Source: Lactarius indigo
Taxonomy: Eukaryota; Basidiomycota; Agaricomycetes; Russulales; Russulaceae
Assembly: GCA_025766275.1 (NCBI GenBank)
Contig: JAFKAC010000059.1
Coordinates: 1 to 64,000 of the forward strand
Length of the DNA: 64,000 bases
Direction of reading: 5' to 3'
Shown: positions 12,201-21,548 of the stretch, one piece after another
How the letters are laid out: each line of letters starts with the position of its first letter
Numbering within the stretch: the stretch's first letter is position 1
Position numbers and translations under genes: made by a program
Notes under the pieces: generated by a model
Told to the model about the DNA's origin: nothing
Databases searched by the model: none
What the model saw: only the letters and a program-made list of their open reading frames with translations

Positions 12201-12909
12201 AGTAGCTAGGTGCTAATTATTACAATTGAGATAGTCCCCAATAAATTATCAAGGGGACTAAGCAATGTGCAATAATTGACAATTACTAGTAATTATTGAT
12301 AATTTGTTCTTGCTAGCATGGGAGGTTTTTCCTGATGAGCTGTCTGTGTACTACTGTCCTGCTTCCTGTGTCATTTGTTTGCACTGTACATCACATGGTT
12401 CGGGAGTGTCATGCCAGTTGTTTACTGCTGAGGTATGAGTGACTCTGGTTCAGGTTTGTTTGTCGAATGCGTTGTGCCATGTTCACTAGCTAGGAAAAGA
12501 GGTCTACTCTTATGTCACAGTTCAGTTGTAGCCCAAAGGCAATGGGCAAGCAGAGTCGAGGGTCACATATTAAGTGACCAGAGGGAGGGAGAACTTGGCA
12601 GGCAAGTGAGAGGGGAATCTAAAGGTTTAAACAAGTAGACTGTATTCAAGGACTAAGAGTAGACAAAGTATTGTACTACTCAGACTACTGGTCTTTATAC
12701 TCTTACAAACTGGTGATTTTTGGGACTCTTTTCTGTGGTTACAAAGACTTGGAAGTGAGCTGGCATACAAGAGACGTGGCATGGGTACTGGGCTGGCAGA
12801 AGACTCGGATGTGCTGGCAGGGAGCCTTGCAGGTGGTCAAAAACCCCCACAACCAAAAGGCTCATTCACATGCACAACCAATCTCCAGAGCCACCGACTG
12901 TGTATACTA
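9298..12909. other. Gene-poor spacer with low-complexity tracts
   Basis: No gene can be supported in these 3.6 kb. The stretch has a run of 20 C (9529-9548), CCCA/GGGT-rich sequence around 10,190-10,300, a degenerate GTC/ATC/CAC-rich segment (about 10,440-10,960) and an A12/T12 snap-back pair (about 11,433-11,466). Short open frames here are low in complexity and show no domain. A 25-bp motif at 12,312-12,336 is the inverted near-copy of one at 2875-2899. Confidence 0.6.
9529..9548. repeat. Poly-C run of 20
   Basis: Twenty consecutive C residues, followed shortly by another C5 run. A G/C homopolymer of this length is prone to length variation and to sequencing error, so the count is approximate. 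Confidence 0.85.
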
Positions 12910-13332
12910 TGACTTTGTTCTACCTTTAGCTATATCCTTATTGTGATGTCACTATGATATCATCTTTGCTTGGACTTTCTTTGTTCTGTGCTCCTTATTC
13001 TCCATTTGTGTATTCCTTTTGTCCCAGATGAAGAACAATGTCTTATACTCTGTGACCCTATGTTACATCCCTTGTACTAGTGTCACCCCTGTAAACAGTA
13101 TAAGTAGTGTAGCATGTACACTGCTGGTCCACATCAGTTCTCACTACTTATGTGCCAGGTATGTTTCTCCCTTCAATCCTTTGATGTCTAACATCAGTTC
13201 TCACTGCTTATGTGCCAGACTCTTTGCTTCAGTGCAACTTCCCTGTTCACCTCTGCTTCCAGCTTACTTGCATATCTCACCACATTTCCCTTGCCACTGT
13301 GAGTATGCCCTTTCTATGTATGCTGTTCATAA
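12910..13332 (+). repeat. Diverged copia LTR fragment (solo-LTR-like)
   Basis: From about 12,910 the sequence follows the last 420 bp or so of the LTR at 3160-3692 in the same orientation. Shared landmarks, with substitutions and small gaps, are TATGATATCATCTT, AGAACAATG, AGTATAAGTAG, CTGGTCCACATCAGTTCTC, a doubled GTGCCAG and a terminal TGCTGTTCAT. The first ~120 bp of the LTR are not clearly present, and there is no second copy or internal region. It is best read as an old solo LTR or LTR fragment of a related family. Confidence 0.85.
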
Positions 13333-13490
13333 TTGTGTTGTAGATTTGTCTCAGACTCTCAGTAGTCAGTTATGATGCCTCAGTAAGCAGTAATTGTCAT
13401 GGACTTTTATAACATCAGTCAGCAGTAGTAATGTATCACCAATGGTTGGCCCATGAATTATAAAAGTCACTCTGCAAGTGGATGATTGGA

Positions 13491-13909
13491 TTGTTGTGTT
13501 CACATAGGGGGCAGCTTTTGAATACATAAATGTAAGTTTTGATGATGATCTGCAGGTAAACTGTCTGATTGTTGATATCCCATGTGCAGTTAATAGTGAT
13601 ATGACTTAAGGGTGTAATACAGTCCATGATTTGTATCACTGGGATGTTGTACTGTGATTTTGAGCTGAAGAGCTGTACTGTACAGCATGGCTTGTTCGCG
13701 TTGCTCACTCGCCACTGTACAGTACAGCTCTTCAGCTCAAAATCACAGTACAACATCCCAGTGATACAAATCATGGACTGTATTACACCCTTAAGTCATA
13801 TCACTATTAACTGCACATGGGATATCAACAATCAGACAGTTTACCTGCAGATCATCATCAAAACTTACATTTATGTATTCAAAAGCTGCCCCCTATGTGA
13901 ACACAACAA
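13491..13909. repeat. Perfect 195-bp inverted repeat with 29-bp core
   Basis: Bases 13,491-13,685 and 13,715-13,909 are exact reverse complements over 195 bp. The 29-bp spacer (13,686-13,714) lies at the symmetry point. The right arm is followed at once by CCCTAACCCTA and then TAGGGTTT. Because of the palindrome, the same peptide-like frame reads on both strands, which is not evidence of coding. The spacer is 25/29 identical, in reverse orientation, to the spacer of the otherwise unrelated inverted repeat at 16,807-16,997. Confidence 0.98.
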
Positions 13910-14192
13910 ACCCTAACCCTATTTTAGGGTTTGATGTTAACCTTAACCTTAACTCTATGTGCCTAATATATGGTCATATTGTTGGCTGGGCATTGGTGTG
14001 CAGTATGCATCTCAGATCTACTATGTAGAGCAGAGTGTTTGGTGCATGTGTGCATGGAAACAAATCAGACATCAATGACACTTTAGTAATATACCCTGAT
14101 AATAATGTTTTAACTGTCACAGCATGCACATTATATGTGAACATGTTATTAGCACATGGTACATTGTGCATGTATTAAATATGTATAGTAAT

Positions 14193-16564
14193 ATGGTGGT
14201 GTATGTGTAAGGAGTCTAGGACTCCTTTTCTCAGTGTTATGCTTGATAAATTGGGCTATAAGAGGGTGGTGTGCGTGTGAGGAGTCTAGGACTCCTTTTC
14301 TCAGTGTCATACTTGAGAAATTGGGCTATAAGAGGATGGTGTGTACGTGAGGAGTCCTGGACTCCTTTTCTCAGCGTTGCTCTGGAAATTTGGCTGTAAG
14401 AGGGTGGTGTATGTGTGAGGAGTCCTGGACTCCTTTTCTCAGCGTTGCTCTAGAAATTGGGCTGTAAGAGGGTGGTGTACATGTGAGGAGTCCAGGACTC
14501 CTTTTCTCAGTGTCACTCTGGAAATTTGGCTGTAAGAGGGTGGTGTACGTGTGAGGAGTCCTGGACTCCTTTTCTTGGTGTCACTCGGGAAATTGGGCTG
14601 TAAGAGGGTGGTGTACATGTGAGGAGTCCTGAACTCCTTTTCTTGGTGTTGCTCTGGAAATTTGGCTGTAAGAGGGTGGTATACATGTGAGGAGTCCAGG
14701 ACTCCTTTTCTTGGTGTCGCTCGGGAAATTGGGCTGTAAGAGGGTGGTGTATGTGTGAGGAGTCCGGGACTCCTTTTCTTGGTGTTGCTCTGGAAATTGG
14801 GGATGTAGAGGGTGGTATACATGTGAGGAGTCCGGGACTCCTTTTCTTGGTGTCACTCAGGAAATTGGGCTGTAAGAGGGTGGTGTATGTGTGAGGAGTC
14901 CGGGACTCCTTTTCTTGGTGTCGCTCTGGAAATTGGGGATGTAGAGGGTGGTGTACATGTGAGGAGTCCTGGGCTCCTTTTCTCAGTGTCACTCTGGAAA
15001 TTGGGGATGTAGAGGGTGGTGTATGTGTGAGGAGTCCGGGACTCCTTTTCTCGGTGTTGCTCTGGAAATTTGGCTGTAAGAGGGTGGTGTATGTGTGAGG
15101 AGTCCGGGACTCCTTTTCTCGGTGTTGCTCTGGAAATTTGGCTGTAAGAGGGTGGTGTACGTGTGAGGAGTCCGGGACTCCTTTTCTCGGTGTTGCTCTG
15201 AAAATTTGGCTGTAAGAGGGGGGTGGCGTACATGTGAGGAGTCCTGGACTCCTTTTCTCGGTGTCACTCTGGAAATTGGGGATGTAGAGGGTGGTGTACA
15301 TGTGAGGAGTCCTGGACTCCTTTTCTCAGTGTTGCTCTGGAAATTTGGCTGTAAGAGGGTGGTGTATGTGTGAGGAGTCCAGGACTCCTTTTCTCGGTGT
15401 TGCTCTGGAAATTTGGCTGTAAGAGGGTGGTGTACGTGTGAGGAGTCCGGGACTCCTTTTCTCAGTGTTGCTCTGGAAATTTGGCTGTAAGAGGGTGGTG
15501 TATGTGTGAGGAGTCCGGGACTCCTTTCTCGGTGTTGCTCTGGAAATTTGGCTGTAAGAGGGTGGTGTACGTGTGAGGAGTCCGGGACTCCTTTTCTTGG
15601 TGTCGCTCTAGAAATTGGGCTGTAAGAGGGTGGTGTACATGTGAGGAGTCCTGGACTCCTTTTCTCAGTGTTGCTCTGGAAATTTGGCTGTAAGAGGGTG
15701 GTGTATGTGTGAGGAGTCCGGGACTCCTTTTCTCGGTGTTGCTCTGGAAATTTGGCTGTAAGAGGGTGGTGTACGTGTGAGGAGTCTGGGACTCCTTTTC
15801 TCAGTGTTGCTCTGGAAATTTGGCTGTAAGAGGGTGGTGTATGTGTGAGGAGTCCGGGACTCCTTTCTCGGTGTTGCTCTGGAAATTTGGCTGTAAGAGG
15901 GTGGTGTACGTGTGAGGAGTCCGGGACTCCTTTTCTTGGTGTCGCTCTAGAAATTGGGCTGTAAGAGGGTGGTGTATGTGTGAGGAGTCCGGGACTCCTT
16001 TTCTCAGTGTCACTCTGGAAATTTGGCTGTAAGAGGGTGGTGTACGTGTGAGGAGTCCGGGACTCCTTTTCTCAGTGTTGCTCTGAAAATTTGGCTGTAA
16101 GAGGGTGGTGTATGTGTGAGGAGTCCTGGACTCCTTTTCTCAGTGTCACTCTGGAAATTGGGGATGTAGAGGGTGGTGTATGTGTGAGGAGTCCTGGACT
16201 CCTTTTCTCAGTGTCACTCTGGAAATTTGGCTGTAAGAGGGTGGTGTGTACATGAGGAGTCCGGGACTCCTTTTCTCGGTGTTGCTCTGAAAATTTGGCT
16301 GTAAGAGGGGGGTGGTGTACATGTGAGGAGTCCTGGACTCCTTTTCTCAGTGTCACTCTGGAAATTGGGGATGTAGAGGGTGGTGTATGTGTGAGGAGTC
16401 CTGGACTCCTTTTCTCGGTGTTGCTCTGGAAATTGGGGATGTAGAGGGTGGTGTACGTGTGAGGAGTCCTAGACTCCTTTTCTCAGTGTTGCTCTGGAAA
16501 TTGGGCTATAAGAGGGTGGTGTACATGTGAGGAGTCCAGGACTCCTTTTCTCAGTGTCACTCTT
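14193..16564. repeat. 68-bp minisatellite array, about 35 copies
   Basis: A unit of 67-70 bp (mostly 68) repeats head to tail about 35 times. Each unit carries a short palindrome of the form GGAGTCCNGGACTCC whose central base varies, followed by a stretch ending in AATTTGGCTGTAAGAGG or AATTGGGGATGTAGAGG. Because 68 is not a multiple of three, the minus strand reads through as a three-frame cycle of about 68 residues with few stops. The long open frames here (for example 14,513-15,301) are by-products of the repeat. Confidence 0.97.
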
Positions 16565-16754
16565 GAGTTTGGGTTGAGTTAATTGAGTCTTTGGACATGT
16601 GTGCACCTAATACATTTTGGCATGCATATGGAGTATTTGATGTACACATGTACAGAAACCTATAAGAATTGCATGAGCTCTAGGTGACTGCCTTAAGTCC
16701 ACCTGAGGCCCATACCTAGGCAAAGCCTAAACCCCGCCTACAATGAACACCACC

Positions 16755-16798
16755 CCTACGTCCACCCCTAGGGGTACTGCAAAGTGGCTCATAACCCT
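16755..16798 (+). repeat. 44-bp direct repeat, copy 1
   Basis: These 44 bases match 18,521-18,564 with one difference (G/A at the sixth base). The two copies bracket the 79-bp inverted repeat, the 89-bp inverted repeat and the hairpin array, about 1.77 kb apart. They contain the palindrome CCCCTAGGGG. Confidence 0.95.
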
Positions 16799-16806
16799 AA
16801 ACCCTA

Positions 16807-16997
16807 AGATGTGCATAAGGAGGCTTCCATTATCTGTGACCCATCTGTAATATACCAATGGCAAGCACAATGTGCTGCTCTGTATGCTGGAGAGTGAGCA
16901 GCGCGAGCAATCCATGCTATACAGAGCAGCACATTGTGCTTGCCATTGGTATATTACAGATGGGTCACAGATAATGGAAGCCTCCTTATGCACATCT
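16807..16997. repeat. Perfect 79-bp inverted repeat with 33-bp spacer containing the shared core
   Basis: Bases 16,807-16,885 and 16,919-16,997 are exact reverse complements (79 bp). The 33-bp spacer holds a 29-bp segment (16,888-16,916) that matches the spacer of the 13.5-kb inverted repeat at 25 of 29 positions on the opposite strand. The arms of the two repeats share no sequence I can see. The left arm is preceded at once by CCCTAAACCCTAA. Confidence 0.98.
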
Positions 16998-17210
16998 CAC
17001 AGATATGATTCCATGACAAAATACAGACTATAATATTACTACCTGCCTCGCAAGTTATAAAGGCTGTCAACATCACATCACACCTTTTCACCTTACCTAA
17101 CAATATAAACCCCCAACTCCACAAAGCAAATATTTCACTGGTAAGAGACAAAGACACAATCTAACACCAATCTATAATCAATCAATTTCACTGATAAACA
17201 CGAGCCTCTG

Positions 17211-17527
17211 AAGTTGATCTGTATCAATAGAAGGGTGATATTTGTACTTGAAATATATGTTTTATTGTATTTCGAGTTGAATGGCATGTTCAGGGTGCCC
17301 ATACGATCCCGCGTTTATCCATTGTGTCTAAACGCGGGTCAAGCTATGGCCCCTCATTTATTTATTCAATATGTATATATGGGGACCATGTAATAATGTC
17401 CCGCGTTTAGGCATGATGGACAAACGCGGGACCGTACTGGCACCCTGAATATGCCATTCAACTCGAAATACAATAAAACATATATTTCGAGTACAAATAT
17501 CACCCTTCTATTGATACAGATCAACTT
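17211..17527. repeat. 89-bp inverted repeat enclosing two 31-bp hairpin modules
   Basis: Arms 17,211-17,299 and 17,439-17,527 pair over 89 bp with two mismatches, both of G:T type. The 139-bp spacer holds two copies of a 31-bp near-palindrome (17,308-17,338 and 17,400-17,430) that begins CCCGCGTTTA and ends AAACGCGGG. The same module forms the tandem array immediately downstream. Confidence 0.95.
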
Positions 17528-17531
17528 TGGA

Positions 17532-17791
17532 GGCCCACATTTGACCATCATGGTCAAATGTGGGCCAAGTAATCATCCCGCATATGACCATGATGGTCAA
17601 ATGCGGGCCAAGTAATGGTCTCGCGTTTGACCATGATGGTCAAACGCGGGCCAAGTAATGGTCCCGTGTTTGTCAATGATGGCCAAACACGGGCCAAGTA
17701 ATGGCCCCGCGTCTGACCATCATGGTCAAACGCGGGCCAAGTAATGGTCCCGCGTTTGTCAATGATGGTCAAACGCGGGACCATTACTTGG
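17532..17791. repeat. Six-unit 43-bp tandem array of 31-bp hairpins
   Basis: Units start at 17,534, 17,577, 17,620, 17,663, 17,706 and 17,749, exactly 43 bp apart. Each is a 31-bp hairpin (14-bp arms, 3-base centre) plus a 12-bp linker CCAAGTAATGGT or a variant of it. Changes in one arm are usually matched in the other: ACAT/ATGT in unit 1, GCAT/ATGC in unit 2, GTGT/ACAC in unit 4, GCGT/ACGC in unit 3. The centre is TCA in units 1 and 5 and TGA in the others. After the last unit the linker appears inverted (17,780-17,791). Confidence 0.97.
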
Positions 17792-18831
17792 ATATACGCG
17801 GTAACCCTAAGTCAAAATAGACCCAGAACCCACAGTGAACCCTGAACCCAGTTATCATTCGTCTATATATAATTACATGTCCGGCGCTAGTCCGGACCGG
17901 AACGAAGTAGTACCTAGCAGTGGGCGCTAATCTGAGATCTGATCTCACGGAGATCTCCGCCGGGAATACGGGTGCCAGGGGGCTGGCGCAGGCACTTAGG
18001 CACAGGGGCACAAGGTACAGGCCCGAGATGCATCTCATGGGAATAAACCCCAGGGGATAATTCAAGGGATTCCCCTTTACCACGCACGCAAGGTACGTCC
18101 ATTCCCGAGTCACCGCATTGACTCACTTACTTTTGGGGATGTCCGGACCTTGTCCACGGAGTTTCTTATCAGTTGTATGTACAGTTTACCACTAGTCAAT
18201 CCATGGGGATCTGACGGTCTTGCGAAACTAGTGACATGTACATTTTGGGTGCGTCGTAATTCCCGTTACTGACTTTGTCAGCTTTCAGGGTAGGCTGTAG
18301 TACACCACCGAAGGTCGACCTGACCCCCCACAGATTATCCGCTGAATTCCCCTCACGGGGCAGACGGTCCGGTTCACTTACCATTTTAGACGATCGTATC
18401 CTGAAGAGCATAAAAGCGAAAGGATTGCATTGTTGGGATCCCCCAGCAGTACCTTGGTACGTCGTCCTTCCCGCCACTTCAGTTTAACACACCACCTTCG
18501 GTGGTGTAGTACAGCCTCACCCTACATCCACCCCTAGGGGTACTGCAAAGTGGCTCATAACCCTATTGAGCCGGTGCCATGGCTTTCAACCTCCGTATAA
18601 CCCTCTCACGACCGGCACACCAATGGGTCTAAATTGGGGTTGCATGGACCTTGAATTACCAAACCCTCAAACAGGGTCAGGGACGTTTGGCAGTGTACCT
18701 ATCCTATATAATTTCTTTCGCCACCTGCGCTTGAAGACCGGCGTTGTATTACGTACTGCCCCGGAATAAAATCGATTCAAAAAAAAAAAAAAGAACCCAC
18801 TTGTATCCGAGTCCCGACCAATCATTACTGT
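17792..18831. other. Spacer before the DUF6535 gene, with a fourth inverted repeat
   Basis: No gene is supported. The spacer holds an imperfect inverted pair of about 27 bp (18,288-18,314 and 18,495-18,522, built on GTACACCACCGAAGG), a small hairpin ACACCACC-TTC-GGTGGTGT near 18,489, the second 44-bp direct repeat and an A13 run near 18,780. Confidence 0.6.
18521..18564 (+). repeat. 44-bp direct repeat, copy 2
   Basis: Partner of 16,755-16,798 with 43 of 44 bases identical. Sequences beyond both ends differ, so the repeat stops sharply. Confidence 0.95.
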
Positions 18832-21548
18832 ATGGCTGCCCGGCAACAACATACGCGCCAGAATGTTACCCCTGCTCCTGAAAAGCCTACATATAGTGAC
18901 TCCTCTTGGGCCATCTTCTCTATGTACATCGACAGGGCACAAACAGTTGACAAGGAATTTTTCGATAATTGCGACGGACATGCAAATGACATCCTCATCT
19001 ATGTACGCTTCTGTTGTCAATCTCCAGGGACCTGATTGCTTATGGTGCTCTCTCTTTTCAGGCTGGCCTCTTCTCCTCAACGGTGGCTACTTTCATCGCT
19101 ATCAGCTACCAGAACTTGCAGCAAGATCCAAATGTCATCACTCAGTCCCTCCTCGCACAGATATCCCAACAACTTTCTACTTCCACCACCGGCGGTACCA
19201 CCAGTCCCGCAATCTCATCCGTCCAAACTTCCTTCACCCCGGCGGCATCGGTGGTATTTATCAACTCGGTCTGGTTCCTCAGCCTCGTACTCAGTCTCAC
19301 ATGCGCGCTCATGGCCACACTCCTGCGACAATGGGCCCGCAGGTATCTCCAGATGGTTCAACGGAACCATGCCCCTCACGTCCGTGCGCATATTCGGGAA
19401 TACTTTGCACGAGGTGCACGCAGGTTCGGGATCTCTTGGCTTGTCGATGTCCTGCCATTCCTTCTTTTCATATCGATACTCCTGTTCTTCGCCGGACTCG
19501 TCGTCTTCGCCTTCCGAGCCAATCACGTCGTCGCATATTTCACACTCTCAATTGTGGCGTTCTGCCTTCTTTCGTACTTCACCCTCACACTGATGCCACT
19601 CTTCTCTCGTGACTGTCTCTATTACACGCCCTTGACATCCCTCCTTTGGCCTTGTGCTCATAAGGTCTTAATCTTCCTCTTCTCGACTACCCATCTCTGT
19701 GCGAAGCATTTACACGAAAAATGGGGAGCGGTTAGTGGGGCCGTGGTAGAGTTCCAGAACCATCAAAAGAACAGGATCAAGTCCTTCCCAGAAGGGATGA
19801 TCTCCAATCTCGAGAACTCAGCGAAACGCATCTCGATGGAAATATACAGTTCGGCGCTCGGCTGGACGCTCAGCCAGCTCGACGAAGACCACGAACTCGA
19901 AAATTTTGCCGCAGGGATCCCCGGTCTGTATGACTCTGGGGCCCTTACCACGTCCAACGACCCCGATGATCCACACCCCACTATTCACACCGTCCTCTCT
20001 GTCTTACCTGGGCCGACGAGCTTTAACGAGCCACTCCCATGGAGCATCATTGGGCTCGCACAGCGGGCAATGGCGAGCGACCTTTCAGAAACCCTCCGGC
20101 GACAAAGAATCAAGGCGTGCCTGAAGGCGCTCTACTACATTCCTGGCGCAATTCGTGACGTACTCGCTCCGTATGCTGCCGGGAAGCACTATTGCCTGGT
20201 GGCCCTACCACTCCTGAACACCCCCGAGTCGCTTGAGATCATCGAGGAGTTGTGGGACACCCCCAGGGACGACGTCGCGCTTTCTGTACGATGTGCTGCG
20301 ACGGTGATCGCTGCGTTCATGATTACCCCACCACGTCGTACGCTGGACAATTTCTTAGAAAACGTCCCATTTATCTGGGACGATGATGCCGGCAAGAAGT
20401 TCCTGTCGAATCGACTTCGCCTAGGCCCCGGCCCCGGCGCGAACGATGGCGCCGTCCCTAGCGTGAACGATAACGTAGTCTACGAGGAGGACGAAAACGT
20501 TCTCAGCGACGCTAGTGTTGACGTTGCTACCGACGCCGATTTGCACAGCGATGATGCGCGGCTTCAGAACCTTGGGCGCTTCCTCGCGGACATCGGGAAC
20601 GGGATCAAGTACATGGGCATGCCCTGGTTGACATCGGGCAGCGCGCAACCAATCCACCAAGAGCGCCGTACTCTCTTCGATGCCCGCAATACGGAACAAT
20701 ACCGGGCCGGTAGCGGCATATCCAATCAACACGGCGACCGCGCTTCACCTGCATTCGTTTGTGCCGCGCAGCAGGACCTCATCACGCTCACGCTCGAGAT
20801 ACTCACACGGGATTATGTCGCAGCCGCTGCTCCACCGCAATTCGAGGTGCTTCATCGCGCTCACACAATGCTCCGTCAGCTGGTACATACACAGACGCTC
20901 TCAGAGACGCTAGAGGAGTCACTGTCGTCGCTTTTAATGTTTACAGATCGGAGTCTGCCTTTGCCACCGAGTTTCTGGACACCTTCGCCACTGCCTTCGA
21001 CACGGGTTTTAAGGCAAATGTCGGCCCCGTTGCAGTCACAGACGCAGACATCGTTGCGGACTCAGGGGGCTCTGTCGACGGTTCGATCGCTGGGCCGGTC
21101 GCTGGATTGGCCGCGAACAAGGTCGCTGGCACAGTTTCTTGTGCGGTGGCCCCTGTGGTTAGCATCGTCATCGCCGTCATCACTGCCGCAGTTCGTGCCA
21201 CAGTCGCTGGCGCAGTCGCTCCCATGGCCCCTACTACTACAAGGACCATCACCGCCGACACCATCTTCGGTGCATGCGCAAGTTACGTCAGGGGAAACGA
21301 CTCAAGGGCAAGCCGGGGACGGCGTCGAGATGGTTACACGTGCGCCGCAACCTGTCGTGGAGGGAATTGGCGTTCTTCCGCAGATACAGGACTCGCCGAC
21401 GACGCACGATGGTCCTTTTACAACCCCTACGCTACAGGTCGTATTGGCAAGTCCCTCTCGCTTGTCTCAGGTGTCGCCGTCGTCGGTGCAGCGCGCTGGC
21501 TCTCCTGGGGACCAGGGCCTTTCAGATTCTCCAGGCGAGCATGTGTGA
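18832..21548 (+). CDS. DUF6535-family multi-pass membrane protein
   Basis: The model joins 18,832-19,002 and 19,062-21,548 (59-bp intron, phase 0) and gives 885 residues. The N-terminal part reads YSDSSWAIFSMYIDRAQ, then DILIY joined across the intron to AGLFSSTVATFIAISYQNLQ. This is the acidic/WDIY-like start plus first membrane helix that I associate with DUF6535 proteins of Agaricomycetes. Further hydrophobic helices lie near VFINSVWFLSLVLSLTCALM (about residues 105-125) and in the stretch LLFISILLFFAGLVVFAF onward (about 175-230). The middle is helical and soluble; the last ~200 residues are Pro/Ser/Gln-rich and probably disordered. The family's function is unknown. The gene directly abuts the palindrome region, and the long overlapping frame at 20,759-21,781 is a shadow. 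Confidence 0.88.

Noticed and set aside
2875..12336. A Helitron bounded by the two 25-bp motifs
   Set aside because: The motifs begin with TC after an A, as Helitron 5' ends do, but no Rep/helicase, CTRR end or 3' hairpin could be tied to either copy.
13436..13916. Matching peptide frames on both strands
   Set aside because: The two frames are identical because the DNA is a perfect palindrome, so they carry no independent coding evidence.
14439..15301. Long minus-strand open frames of up to 262 residues in the minisatellite
   Set aside because: They are by-products of a 68-bp repeat lacking stops; the same repeats read open in all three minus frames, and no start or domain supports a protein.
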